From NCBI GenBank assembly GCA_016845105.1, contig JAERTF010000168.1:1-64000 (forward strand): a stretch of 64,000 nucleotides of DNA, written 5' to 3'. Source of the stretch: Bacteroidota bacterium. GTDB taxonomy: Bacteria > Bacteroidota > Bacteroidia > Bacteroidales > F082. Under the pieces are notes generated by a model that saw only the letters and a list, made by a program, of their open reading frames with translations, made no database searches and was not told where the DNA came from. Positions 17,733-26,764 of this stretch are shown here, one piece after another. Made by a program: the position numbers and the translations under genes. The stretch's first letter is position 1; each line of letters starts with the position of its first letter.

Positions 17733-20354
17733 ATGAAGAAAATATTTACCTCAATAATTATCTTTCTTTTATTGTCATTTTCAGTAAAGGCAACTCATCA
17801 ACGAGCAGCAGAAATTACCTACAAACACTTGTATGATTTAACATATAAGTTTACCATAACAATGTATACAAAAACTTCAAGCCCGGCAGATGATTCCAGA
17901 AACTACATGCCTATAAATTGGGGAGATGGTACAGGCGATGAAATCGAAAGAGTATATTTTAATCCGATCCCTGACGTATACGATATTTCATTAAATATTT
18001 ACGAAGGTACTCATACATTTCCAGGCCCTTCAAAATATACAGTTTCCGTTGAGGATCCAAATCGAAATTTTGGTGTATTAAATATTCCAAATTCGGTTAA
18101 CGTACCAATGTATGTACAAACTGAACTACTTATAAATCCGTTTCTTGGATTCAACACGTCAGTAGTACTATTAAATCCACCAATCGACCAGGGTTGTGTT
18201 GGTAAAACCTTTATTCATAATGCTGGTGCTTATGATTCTGATGGTGATAGCTTATCATACAAACTAGTTGTTTGCAAGGGAGCAGGAGGATATGATATAC
18301 CCGGATATTCATATCCTACAGCAACCAATTTTTTCAAGATGGACTCAATTACCGGTGATTTAATTTGGGAAACTCCAACATTACAAGCTGAGTATAATGT
18401 TGCATTTGATATTGAAGAGTGGCGTTATGGGATTAAAATATCAACAGTAAGACGTGATATGCAAATTGAAATTGTAGCATGCGATCACGACCCTCCTGCA
18501 ATATACTCAATAGATGATACTTGTGTAGTTGCAGGAGATTTTCTACAATTTGATGTAACGGCAATCGACCCTGATGGATCTAATGTTGAATTAAGTGCAT
18601 TTGGTGGTCCTTTTGTACAAAGCCAAAACCCCGCATACATCGATCCTGATCCTGCTGGAGGAAATGATACCGTAACTACAAAATTTAATTGGCCAACACT
18701 TTGCACTCATGTCAGACTAGAACCTTACACAACTATATTTAAGGCCAGAGATAATGGTTTTCCTGTTAATTTGGTAAATTTTAAAACAGTATTTATAAAG
18801 GTGATCGCACCGGCACCTGAAAACCTTATTGCCGAACCATTGGGAACGGGAATTAACTTAAACTGGGAAAAAAGCACTTGTAATAATGCCGTGGGCTATC
18901 ATATTTATCGAAGAAGCGGACCATCGGGTTGGGATCCGGACTATTGTGAAACAGGAGTGCCTGGATACACTGGTTTCAAAATTATTGAAGAAATAGATGA
19001 TATTAACACTTTAGAATTTAGAGACGATAATAATGGTGAAGGATTGGCTCATGGTATAGATTATTGTTATAGAGTAATTGCTGTTTTTTACGATCAAGCC
19101 GAAAGCTATGCTTCCAATGAAGCCTGTGCATATTTAAAAAGAGATGTTCCGATTATTACGCATGTTAGTAATGATAGTATGGATTTATTTTCAGGAAGCG
19201 TAATCACAGTTTGGTCAAAACCAATTGAATTGGATACCATTCAATATCCAGGGCCATATAGATATTTATTATATCGTAATGATGGAATAATTTGGAGCAA
19301 CATTGGTGATTTAATTGCAACTTTCAATAGTCTTGACGATACAATATATGTTGATAATGATGTAAATCTAAATACTCATACTGGACCTTACAGTTACCGT
19401 GTTGATATTGAAAATCTTATTGTTAAACCAATAGGTAGTTCACAAGAAGCATCTTCTGTATTCATTAGAACTGAACCCACCGATCATGAAGTAAAACTAT
19501 TGTGGGTACCAAAGGTTCCTTGGGAAAATGAATATGCAGTTATCTACAGAAAAGATCCTGGATCAACTACTTTCGACTCAGTGGGAAGTACGGAGTTCGG
19601 ATTCTATCGCGACAAAGGATTAACAAATTATAAAGAATACTGTTATTACATCAAAACTGTAGGGCATTATTCATTACCTGGTTTAATCGACCCCCTTGTT
19701 AACTATTCGCAATTATTATGTGCAACTCCCATCGATAATGTTCCTCCCTGTAAACCTGAGTTGGAAGTTTATACTAACTGTGAACAAATTACCAATGAAC
19801 TTGGTATGTATTTACCCTATGATTCTTGCAATTATGATGCTGTTAAGTATTACATTTATCACTTGCCGCCCGGAGCACAAGAATCAGAGTTAATTGATTC
19901 AATAGCATATACACATAATGATACCACATATTATTTACATGAAGATCTTTCCAGTGTTGTTGGATGTTATTATGTAACGGCAAAGGATTCAGTTGGGAAT
20001 ATTAGTGAACGAAGTGATATTGTTTGTGTTGATTATGAAGAGTGCCCAATATACGAGCTTCCAAATGTATTTACACCCAATGGTGACGGGAAGAATCAGC
20101 TATTTACACCTTTGGGATCAAGATCAGGAAACCCAAAAGCTAACGTAAGCAGAATTGATATAACCATTATGAATAGATGGGGTAAAACAATGTATACAAC
20201 TACAAATCCGGAAATTAATTGGGATGGTAAAAATCAGAATAACAATCAAGATTGCCCGGTTGGAGTATATTATTATGTTTGCGATGTTTATATCATTACA
20301 CTTGCTGGTGAGGTAAAATCAACTTTGCAGGGCCCAATTACAATTATCCGTTAA
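17733..20354 (+). CDS. Large secreted protein with T9SS type B (gliding-motility-type) C-terminal domain
   Basis: An 873-residue exported protein. The ATG at 17733 gives MKKIFTSIIIFLLLSFSVKA, a standard signal peptide; the frame is open 180 bases further upstream, but that segment looks non-coding and overlaps miaA. The mature part contains repeated Ig/fibronectin-like segments, with recurring patterns of the form YHIYRRSGP, YLLYRNDG, YAVIYRKDPG and KYYIYHLPPG. The last 85 residues are a CHU_C/type B sorting domain: PNVFTPNGDGKNQLF, IMNRWGKTMY, NWDGKN and PVGVYYYVCDV. The cargo is surface or released; ligand and role are unknown. Confidence 0.85.
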   Translation: MKKIFTSIIIFLLLSFSVKATHQRAAEITYKHLYDLTYKFTITMYTKTSSPADDSRNYMPINWGDGTGDEIERVYFNPIPDVYDISLNIYEGTHTFPGPSKYTVSVEDPNRNFGVLNIPNSVNVPMYVQTELLINPFLGFNTSVVLLNPPIDQGCVGKTFIHNAGAYDSDGDSLSYKLVVCKGAGGYDIPGYSYPTATNFFKMDSITGDLIWETPTLQAEYNVAFDIEEWRYGIKISTVRRDMQIEIVACDHDPPAIYSIDDTCVVAGDFLQFDVTAIDPDGSNVELSAFGGPFVQSQNPAYIDPDPAGGNDTVTTKFNWPTLCTHVRLEPYTTIFKARDNGFPVNLVNFKTVFIKVIAPAPENLIAEPLGTGINLNWEKSTCNNAVGYHIYRRSGPSGWDPDYCETGVPGYTGFKIIEEIDDINTLEFRDDNNGEGLAHGIDYCYRVIAVFYDQAESYASNEACAYLKRDVPIITHVSNDSMDLFSGSVITVWSKPIELDTIQYPGPYRYLLYRNDGIIWSNIGDLIATFNSLDDTIYVDNDVNLNTHTGPYSYRVDIENLIVKPIGSSQEASSVFIRTEPTDHEVKLLWVPKVPWENEYAVIYRKDPGSTTFDSVGSTEFGFYRDKGLTNYKEYCYYIKTVGHYSLPGLIDPLVNYSQLLCATPIDNVPPCKPELEVYTNCEQITNELGMYLPYDSCNYDAVKYYIYHLPPGAQESELIDSIAYTHNDTTYYLHEDLSSVVGCYYVTAKDSVGNISERSDIVCVDYEECPIYELPNVFTPNGDGKNQLFTPLGSRSGNPKANVSRIDITIMNRWGKTMYTTTNPEINWDGKNQNNNQDCPVGVYYYVCDVYIITLAGEVKSTLQGPITIIR

Positions 20355-20448
20355 CAGTTTCATTACCTGTTATATTTAATAATTACTACATAATTTATTC
20401 GATTTTTTTATCATACAAACAATTAAAAGTTCAAAACATTAACCTTGC

Positions 20449-20482
20449 TTGGTATGTATTTTGCAAATATGACTTACATTTG
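20449..20482 (+). promoter_or_regulatory. Promoter for the FtsB-like gene
   Basis: TACATTTG at 20475-20482 fits TAnnTTTG; TTG at 20449-20451 is a suitable -33 (23-base spacer). Confidence 0.5.
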
Positions 20483-20496
20483 TAGTTCAATCCTTA

Positions 20497-20793
20497 ATGA
20501 TGTTTTTTAAGAAATATATTAATAACAAATACTTTTACACGGGGTTACTATTTGTAGTTTGGTGGGTTTATTTTGATCAGGAAAGCTTAATTGTTCAATA
20601 TAATCTAACAAGCGTAAAAACGGGTCTTCAGGATCAAAAAGAGTATTATCTCCAAGAAATTGAGAAGGATGAATCGGCAATTGCAACACTTCAAAACGAT
20701 ACAGTATTACTCGAAAAGTATGCTCGCGAGAAATACTATATGAAAAAGGACAATGAAGATGTTTATCTTATTGTTCAAGATAAAGAAGAGTAA
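20497..20793 (+). CDS. FtsB/DivIC-like septum formation initiator
   Basis: Bitopic membrane protein of 98 residues: a short cytoplasmic N-terminus, one membrane helix (about 14-30) and a periplasmic coiled coil (about 36-70), followed by the family segment LEKYAREKYYMKKDNEDVYLI, which recalls FtsB/DivIC (REKYGMKKPGE). It is expected to act in the FtsQLB/DivIB-FtsL-DivIC subcomplex of the divisome. It has its own promoter and is convergent with the GNAT gene 20 bases downstream. Confidence 0.85.
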   Translation: MMFFKKYINNKYFYTGLLFVVWWVYFDQESLIVQYNLTSVKTGLQDQKEYYLQEIEKDESAIATLQNDTVLLEKYAREKYYMKKDNEDVYLIVQDKEE

Positions 20794-20812
20794 GTGATAA
20801 TGGAGTGTTTGA

Positions 20813-21682
20813 TTATCCCAACTCGAAAGTTGTTATTCCATATATATTTTGCATATTAACCTGAGGCGGATTTCCGTAATACATTCGAGCACATTCAAAA
20901 ATATATGTGGTATTATACTTCTTTATCATATCAACAGCTGCATCATTGTTCGTAGGAATATCAATATACACAGGTTCATCAACTGCCGAATTTAAACATG
21001 CCTTGTATAACTCCTCTGCAATCATTGCATTATCAGCAAAAAGAGGGCATATTTTATATCCTTTATTGGCTTTCCTAAGTATGGCAATTCCCTTTAGTTT
21101 TCCTCCAACAGTATATTTGAAAGATTTAGTACCGGGAAGGTTTACCCAGGGTACAAGGAACTGAGGACGTGAAAAACCAAAATACTTAGCATCATATTTG
21201 ATAACATCATCGATAGTGTCATTATTTATTGAAGAAATATTTGTATGAGTGGAAAAATTCTCACCTATTTTTTCATGTCGTTCATCTCTAAAAGCTATTT
21301 TAAAACCACCCTCGGCATAAAAACTTTGCATTGCCAGAACGCCATCCATACCAATGGAGGAGTTTGATTTAAGACGGCTAAGTAGCTTATCACGACGTTG
21401 ATACCATAGTTTTCTTCCGATGCCTTGTGCTCTATATTCGGGAAGAACAATGAAGAATCCCATAAATCCATATTCTCCATTATATGAAACTATTGAACCA
21501 CCACCTATGAGCTTATCATCAATGAAATAACCATAGTAGCCATCCGGATCTGTTGCCCAATAAACTTCAGCATCATGCGGCCCTGGATTCCACCCTTCTT
21601 TTTCAGCCCATTTAACCAATGTAACCAACCCTTGATAATCTAGCTTTCGAAAATTAATATCCTGAAATTTAACCATATACAA
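20813..21682 (-). CDS. GNAT family N-acetyltransferase (two-domain)
   Basis: A 289-residue acetyltransferase. The N-terminal GNAT domain (about 1-145) has the acetyl-CoA pyrophosphate loop LPEYRAQGIGRKLW (Q/RxxGxG/A). The C-terminal half (about 150-289) resembles the second domain of YitH-type proteins, with FSRPQFLVPW and VYIDIPTNNDAAVDMIKKY. Substrate is unknown. ATG at 21682 and a second ATG two codons later are equally plausible starts. A role in acylating beta-amino acids made by the cassette at 8-14 kb is conceivable, but nothing here supports it. Confidence 0.8.
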   Translation of the reverse strand: MYMVKFQDINFRKLDYQGLVTLVKWAEKEGWNPGPHDAEVYWATDPDGYYGYFIDDKLIGGGSIVSYNGEYGFMGFFIVLPEYRAQGIGRKLWYQRRDKLLSRLKSNSSIGMDGVLAMQSFYAEGGFKIAFRDERHEKIGENFSTHTNISSINNDTIDDVIKYDAKYFGFSRPQFLVPWVNLPGTKSFKYTVGGKLKGIAILRKANKGYKICPLFADNAMIAEELYKACLNSAVDEPVYIDIPTNNDAAVDMIKKYNTTYIFECARMYYGNPPQVNMQNIYGITTFELG

Positions 21683-21734
21683 ATATAGTAGAAAACAGCA
21701 AACTAAATTCTTAAGTGTATTACCTTATATTTCT

Positions 21735-22015
21735 CCTTAGTAATCCTTCCTTAGTGGTTATACTTTTTTCCACAAAGTCGCACAAAGGTTAACACGAAGG
21801 TTAACAAAGGTTTATCAACGAAGGAAATTCCTTAGTGCTACTTAGTGTGTACTTGGTGATCCTTAGTGGTTATTTTTTTTACCACAAAGTCGTACAAAGG
21901 ATACAAAGGTTCACAAAGGTTTATAAACGAAAATATTTCCTTGATAATCCTTAGCGTGTACTTCATGATACTTAGTGGTTTATACTTCTTTACCACAAAG
22001 TTTCATGGGACACCA
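21735..22015. repeat. Three tandem repeat units of about 110 bp, ACCACAAAG type
   Basis: CTTAGTGGTTAT followed by (AC)CACAAAGT occurs near 21750, 21862 and 21971, spaced 112 and about 109 bp. Each unit carries the near-inverted pair CTTAGTGGT / ACCACAAAG around a T-rich loop, plus shorter CACAAAGG and AACGAAGG words. No reading frame crosses it. It fills the whole space between the GNAT gene and the epimerase-like gene. Confidence 0.75.
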
Positions 22016-22021
22016 TAAAGG

Positions 22022-22693
22022 TTATTTTGCTAAAATAATTATATCCTTAGGTTTGAGGATTTTTTGTGTATACCCCTTACTAATTGAATTAATCATAGCC
22101 AATCCTATTTGAGTTGTATTAACTACTGAATTAGGTGCAATTGCTTTAATTCCTTTTACCAACCACATAAAATAATCGTACATAAATTGATAGAGTTTTG
22201 TTCTTGATTTAATGCCTCTTAGTGGGATAATTGCACCAGGACGAAACATATAAGCTTGCCTAAAACCAAAATTTATTAAGTCGTTTTCTGTTTTTCCTTT
22301 AACTCGTGCCCACATCATTCTTCCCTTTTCGGATGAATCTGTTCCCTCACCGCTTACATAATTAAAGGTCATATTGGGATTAATTTCCTTTAGAATAGTT
22401 GCCAACGACAAAGTGTAATTATATGTTATTATGGTATATTCTTCTTCACTTAATCCAGCAGCACTAATTCCCAAACTGTAGAAACAAGCATCATAACCAG
22501 CAAAATGATCTTTTAAACCTGCAAAATCATTGAAATCTTGATGAATTAGCTCCTTGAGTTTTGGGTGCTTTATTCCAACAGTTGCCCTTCCAATCGATAG
22601 TACTTCAGTAATATCATCATGATCGAGGCATTCAAGAAGTATTCCTTTACCTACCATTCCGGTAGCTCCGGTTACAATTACTTTGTTACTCAT
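22022..22693 (-). CDS. NAD(P)-binding epimerase/dehydratase-like SDR protein
   Basis: A 223-residue Rossmann protein of the atypical SDR type, with the dinucleotide loop TGATGMVGKGI near the N-terminus. The usual YxxxK catalytic pair is not evident, as is frequent in atypical SDRs of this length. It is last in a minus-strand operon of four genes (tetR, SDR, metallophosphoesterase, this gene) and overlaps the metallophosphoesterase by eight bases. The substrate cannot be told. Confidence 0.8.
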   Translation of the reverse strand: MSNKVIVTGATGMVGKGILLECLDHDDITEVLSIGRATVGIKHPKLKELIHQDFNDFAGLKDHFAGYDACFYSLGISAAGLSEEEYTIITYNYTLSLATILKEINPNMTFNYVSGEGTDSSEKGRMMWARVKGKTENDLINFGFRQAYMFRPGAIIPLRGIKSRTKLYQFMYDYFMWLVKGIKAIAPNSVVNTTQIGLAMINSISKGYTQKILKPKDIIILAK

Positions 22694-23798
22694 CGTTTTT
22701 TGGTATTAAGTTCAATATCGTTAATTCACTGTATGTTCCTACTCTCATTGGTGGACCAAATGTCCCAGTCCCCTGGCTTACATACACCTGAGTATCACCA
22801 AAAGTATGTAATCCTTTATTTACTTCAAACATCAAATCAGCAATATGCGTAATTGGCCACAACTGTCCACCATGAGTATGCCCAGCTAGATATAAATCTA
22901 TCCCATTTTCCTGGGCGTACTTAATACCGTCTGGACTGTGATGAAGAAGCACTGAGGGTTTATTCTGTTCGAACTTAATGCTTTTTAATGTGCTTTGTAC
23001 TGTTGGGCCATCTGCATTGGCATGTGGACTTACTGAATTATTATCAGCAACCATATGATCTAATCCTATTATGGTGAGATCGCTCCACGTAGCCATTTCG
23101 TTTGAAAGCACAACTACTCCATTACTTCTTAAGTAATTTTTAATGGGATCCGTTCCCGTATAAACATCGTGATTCCCTTCAACAAAATAAATGGGCGCAT
23201 CTAGATTTTTAAGTGGAGCCAGACTTTCTGGTTTTAATTGTATTTTACTATCCATTAAATCTCCTGTAAAAAAAACAACATCTACTTTTTGCTCATTTAT
23301 GGTATTTACTATCTCATCAAGTTTTTCTGCTCCCCTAAAATGACCTATATGTGTATCGGTTAAATGAGCAGCCCTAATTGGTTTACTCAAGTTATTAATT
23401 TCTATATCAACTTCATTTGTTTTTGTATTTGTGGCATTCCATAGCCCATAAATTGATATTAGTGCAGATACTGACAATACAACAAGACCTGATGTTCCAG
23501 GTTGTAATTTTGCAAAGATGTTAATTATATCTACTGCGATTGCTGAGACAAGTACATACAACAAAAATCCTATCAAAACAGCTGATATACCAAATACTAG
23601 GTTTCCAAATGAGGTTGTTGAGTTTATAAGTCCCATCATTCCAAAAAACATTAGGAATGTAAAAATAGGCAGAACTATGTATAAAAGTTTTGCGCTCTCC
23701 AAGCTTAAATAGAAAGCAATTCTGTTTGCTAAATATATATTTGCTCCAACTATTAGTAGGAGAAATAGAAGAAAGAATACTAACATAATGTTTTTCAT
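22686..23798 (-). CDS. Membrane-anchored metallophosphoesterase
   Basis: A 370-residue protein with about four N-terminal membrane helices (residues 1-130) and a calcineurin-like phosphoesterase domain. All metal-binding motifs are present: LTDTHIGHF (DxH), FTGDLMD (GD), VEGNHDVY (GNHD) and LAGHTHGGQLWP (GHxH). This layout matches YkuE/YaeI-type enzymes, some of which cleave UDP-diacylglucosamine or related lipid-linked phosphates; whether this one does is unknown. It shares an eight-base overlap with the downstream gene. Confidence 0.87.
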   Translation of the reverse strand: MKNIMLVFFLLFLLLIVGANIYLANRIAFYLSLESAKLLYIVLPIFTFLMFFGMMGLINSTTSFGNLVFGISAVLIGFLLYVLVSAIAVDIINIFAKLQPGTSGLVVLSVSALISIYGLWNATNTKTNEVDIEINNLSKPIRAAHLTDTHIGHFRGAEKLDEIVNTINEQKVDVVFFTGDLMDSKIQLKPESLAPLKNLDAPIYFVEGNHDVYTGTDPIKNYLRSNGVVVLSNEMATWSDLTIIGLDHMVADNNSVSPHANADGPTVQSTLKSIKFEQNKPSVLLHHSPDGIKYAQENGIDLYLAGHTHGGQLWPITHIADLMFEVNKGLHTFGDTQVYVSQGTGTFGPPMRVGTYSELTILNLIPKNDE

Positions 23799-23842
23799 GT
23801 ATTTGTAATAATAATTTGTGTGATTTTCAAGATGTGAATTAA

Positions 23843-24622
23843 TTATTTCACTTCCTGCATTTGGCGAATTTGTTTTAGCACCATTTTCTTTGGTGTAAAA
23901 GGAATAAATGCCATCATAACTTTTTGCATAAAGGTTAACCCTGAAATTACATCTAGTTTTCCTTTTATCATCCCATTGTATCCATCTTCAGCAACAGTTC
24001 GGGCTCCTGCTGTTTGATTAAACATTTCTGTTTTGTCCATTCCTGAAACTCGTCCAAATTCCGTTTCTGTTGCACCGGGCATTAAATTTGTAACGGTAAT
24101 ATTTGTATCGTGAAGTTCTTCTGCGATTGCATTGCTGAAAGATGTTACATATGCTTTGGTGGCAAAATAAACAGCCTGCAATGGGCCAGGCATAAAGCTT
24201 GCAGTTGAAGAAACATTAAGTATTTTCCCGCTATTTCGAGCTACAAACTCCGGTAGAAATAAGCGTGTTAATGATGTTAATGCTGTTATATTCAGATTTA
24301 TCATCTGATTGTCCATTTCCCAATCTCGCTCATGGAATTTACCTAGTCCTCCAAAACCAGCATTGTTTATCAAAAAATCAATACTGATACCTGCTTTTGA
24401 TACTTCATCAAATATTTGTTTCGGAGCTTCTGGTTTACTCAAATCTTTTGCAATAACTAATACTTCTATCGAGTATTTTGATTCTATGTCTTTTTTTAAT
24501 TTCTCGAGTTTATCCTTACTTCGAGCAACGATAATTAGATCCCCACCGGTTTCAGCGTGAATATATGCCATCTCTTTTCCAATTCCTGTGGAGGCTCCTG
24601 TAATTAGTGCTACTTTTTTCAT
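23843..24622 (-). CDS. Short-chain dehydrogenase/reductase
   Basis: A classical SDR of 259 residues, with TGASTGIGKEMA at the N-terminus, NNAG in INNAGFGGLG, catalytic Ser in LNVSSTASF and YFATK (YxxxK). It belongs to the DltE/YqjQ-like short SDR group. It sits between tetR and the metallophosphoesterase, with a putative TetR operator in the gap just upstream (24638-24651). Confidence 0.88.
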   Translation of the reverse strand: MKKVALITGASTGIGKEMAYIHAETGGDLIIVARSKDKLEKLKKDIESKYSIEVLVIAKDLSKPEAPKQIFDEVSKAGISIDFLINNAGFGGLGKFHERDWEMDNQMINLNITALTSLTRLFLPEFVARNSGKILNVSSTASFMPGPLQAVYFATKAYVTSFSNAIAEELHDTNITVTNLMPGATETEFGRVSGMDKTEMFNQTAGARTVAEDGYNGMIKGKLDVISGLTFMQKVMMAFIPFTPKKMVLKQIRQMQEVK

Positions 24623-24637
24623 TTTCTCTTAAGTTAT

Positions 24638-24651
24638 GTGAGTACTTACTT
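24638..24651. promoter_or_regulatory. Putative TetR operator 2 (tetR-SDR gap)
   Basis: GTGAGTACTTACTT, near-palindromic around AGTACT and matching the site at 25231-25244 in 12 of 14 bases. Confidence 0.4.
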
Positions 24652-24672
24652 TTTCATTATGAGTAAAATTTT

Positions 24673-25194
24673 TTAAAGATTATACTTCTTTATTAAGAAA
24701 CGCATCATTTCCTCTGAATCCAACTCTGATCCTTTTAATACTGCCGACCCTATCCCATCAATAAACAATATAATAAGGTTTGCTTCCAATTCGGGCTCTT
24801 CATACCCAAGTTTATTAAATGCATTAGTTAGGGCCATTTTTAGCGGTTCCATTTTTTTATCACTACTTACCTCAAGCTCCCATTTAAGTTTGAATTGCAA
24901 TTTCCAAAAATCGTAATCAGCTTTATCTATGCCAGAAGTCATTAATATAGCCTTTCTTATAACCTCTTTAGGGTCTGATTCCATTACAATATCAACAAAT
25001 AAAGCCTTTATCCTATTTTCACCCAACTGGAGTATAGCGGATAGCAGCCCTTCCTTATTACCAAAATGTCTGAAAATCAAACCTTCACTTACGCAGGCAT
25101 TCTTGGCAACTTTTGATGTTGAGGTTGCATGAAATCCTTCCTTGGCAAATAACTCAAGTGCCGATTGTAGTATTTTTTCTTGCTTCTCAGTCAT
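24673..25194 (-). CDS. TetR/AcrR family transcriptional regulator
   Basis: A repressor-type regulator of 173 residues. The N-terminal HTH (about 5-50) reads ILQSALELFAKEGFHATSTS then EGLIFRHFGNKEGLL; the rest is the all-helical ligand-binding domain. It heads the minus-strand operon with SDR, metallophosphoesterase and epimerase-like genes, and is probably autoregulated through the repeated GTGAGTA-type sites on either side of it. The inducer is unknown. Confidence 0.88.
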   Translation of the reverse strand: MTEKQEKILQSALELFAKEGFHATSTSKVAKNACVSEGLIFRHFGNKEGLLSAILQLGENRIKALFVDIVMESDPKEVIRKAILMTSGIDKADYDFWKLQFKLKWELEVSSDKKMEPLKMALTNAFNKLGYEEPELEANLIILFIDGIGSAVLKGSELDSEEMMRFLIKKYNL

Positions 25195-25229
25195 TTATAC
25201 TTTATAACTTGATATGAATGAAACTTAAT

Positions 25230-25244
25230 AGTGAGTAATCACTT
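25230..25244. promoter_or_regulatory. Putative TetR operator 1 (upstream of tetR)
   Basis: AGTGA-GTAA-TCACT(T), an inverted repeat 36 bases upstream of the tetR start. It shares GTGAGTAnTnACTT with the second site at 24638. The rest of 25195-25500 shows no gene or other clear signal. Confidence 0.45.
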
Positions 25245-25499
25245 GCAAAAGTATAAAAATATTTAATGAAACAAAGGAAAATGGATTTTTTTTACAAGAA
25301 GCTAAAAATGGCCAGAAATGCAACTCCTCTTTTTATTGAGTAATAATCAATTTTAAACCATTCATTATTATTAGTACTTAATGCTTAACTTTTTTAAATG
25401 ATTGACTAACATGGTCTATTCAACACTCAGAATATAGTTACCTGCTACACATACAATGCAATAATTGTTATTGCTACATTCCGTTTAGAGAAAACTACA

Positions 25500-25539
25500 T
25501 TACAAAAAACATAAGCACACGATAAATCGTATGCCTATG
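25500..25539 (-). terminator. Terminator of the DsrC-type operon
   Basis: Read on the minus strand: CATA-g-GCATACGA-TTTA-TCGTGTGC-t-TATG, a 12-bp stem with one mismatch and one G-T pair, followed by TTTTTTGT. It lies about 30 bases after the cysteine desulfurase stop. Confidence 0.75.
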
Positions 25540-25571
25540 TCGCATTAATTTGGTTTATTTTTTATTTACCC

Positions 25572-26732
25572 CTAGTTCTTAATAGAAGCTACATCTGCAA
25601 CAGCTTCAATTGCCAAGTCGATATGTTCTTGTGTATTAAAAGGCCCAATACTTAACCTAACACAGCCATGAATATCAACTGTATTTAGTAGTTCGTGAAC
25701 CTTAGGAGCACAGTGAAGTCCTGTTCTACAAGCAATATTAAAATCAACATCCAGCATAGTACCAACATCGCTTGCTTCAAACCCATTTACATTTAAGCAC
25801 AGTACAGGATTCTGGTTATTAGTATCTTCCGCACAATATGTTGTAACTCCTGGTATAGCCTGAACTCCTTTTCTTAGATTATCCCATAGCTCAATTTCCT
25901 GCTTGTGCAGGTTAGCCATACCTTTGTCCAGTACCCAATTAACACCAGCATTTAGTCCAGCAACACCAACAAGGTTCATTGTACCACATTCTAACCTATA
26001 AGGGAAACCTTCGAGATGTGTTTTAACTGCAGAACGCACTCCAGTTCCACCAAAACGTGTACCTTTTACCGGAATGCCCTCCATTACATATGACCCTCCA
26101 ATTCCTGTTGGCCCCATTAAACACTTATGTCCTGTGAAAACAAGTACATCTATACCCATTGCTTTCATATCAATTGGAATAGCTCCTGCACTTTGACTTC
26201 CATCAACTACAAAATAGACACCGTTATCTTTACAAATTTTACCTATTTCCATTAGTGGCTGTATCGTACCAATCACATTAGAACTGTGATTAACAACAAC
26301 CATCTTGGTATTCTTCTTGATTGCTTTTTTTATGTCATCAGGATCCAAATAACCATGTTTATCAAATGGCACATGCGTTACTTCAATTGTGCCATCCATC
26401 TCAAGATGATAAAGGGGTCTTAATACAGAATTGTGCTCAAGCATTGTAGTAACAACATGATCTCCTTTTTCTGACAAACCTTGAAGTATCATATTAAGAG
26501 AATCACTTGCATTATAGCTAAAGGTCAACCGGTCGGGATCATCACCATTAAATAGTTTGGTTAGCATGCTGCGTGTATTGGTGACCATCTCTTCGGTTTC
26601 AATGGCTGCATCAAAACCCGACCTCCCGGGGTTAACCCCATGATTCCTGTAAAAGCTATCCATAAAACTATATACCTCTTCGGGTTTTGGGAATGTTGTG
26701 GCTGAATTATCAAGATAAATTAACTTACTCAT
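25572..26732 (-). CDS. Class V aminotransferase-fold cysteine desulfurase
   Basis: PLP enzyme of 386 residues in the cysteine desulfurase/selenocysteine lyase group. It opens with YLDNSATTFPKP; the PLP lysine is in FTGHKCLMGPTG, and the persulfide-forming cysteine is in ACRTGLHCAP. It should release sulfane sulfur from cysteine as an enzyme-bound persulfide. It is last in the operon with DsrC and DsrM/DsrK-like genes and is not next to any Suf or Isc scaffold gene. A dedicated job of feeding sulfur to DsrC is therefore attractive but inferred. Confidence 0.88.
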   Translation of the reverse strand: MSKLIYLDNSATTFPKPEEVYSFMDSFYRNHGVNPGRSGFDAAIETEEMVTNTRSMLTKLFNGDDPDRLTFSYNASDSLNMILQGLSEKGDHVVTTMLEHNSVLRPLYHLEMDGTIEVTHVPFDKHGYLDPDDIKKAIKKNTKMVVVNHSSNVIGTIQPLMEIGKICKDNGVYFVVDGSQSAGAIPIDMKAMGIDVLVFTGHKCLMGPTGIGGSYVMEGIPVKGTRFGGTGVRSAVKTHLEGFPYRLECGTMNLVGVAGLNAGVNWVLDKGMANLHKQEIELWDNLRKGVQAIPGVTTYCAEDTNNQNPVLCLNVNGFEASDVGTMLDVDFNIACRTGLHCAPKVHELLNTVDIHGCVRLSIGPFNTQEHIDLAIEAVADVASIKN

Positions 26733-26764
26733 AATACTTTTATTTTGAATTAATTATTATTTGG

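Noticed and set aside
20813-21682. Beta-lysine N-acetyltransferase linked to the aminomutase
   Set aside because: The GNAT gene is about 6 kb from the cassette on the opposite strand, and its two-domain layout is of a general type.
21735-22015. CRISPR array
   Set aside because: Only three long, diverged units; there are no short exact repeats with unique spacers and no cas genes.
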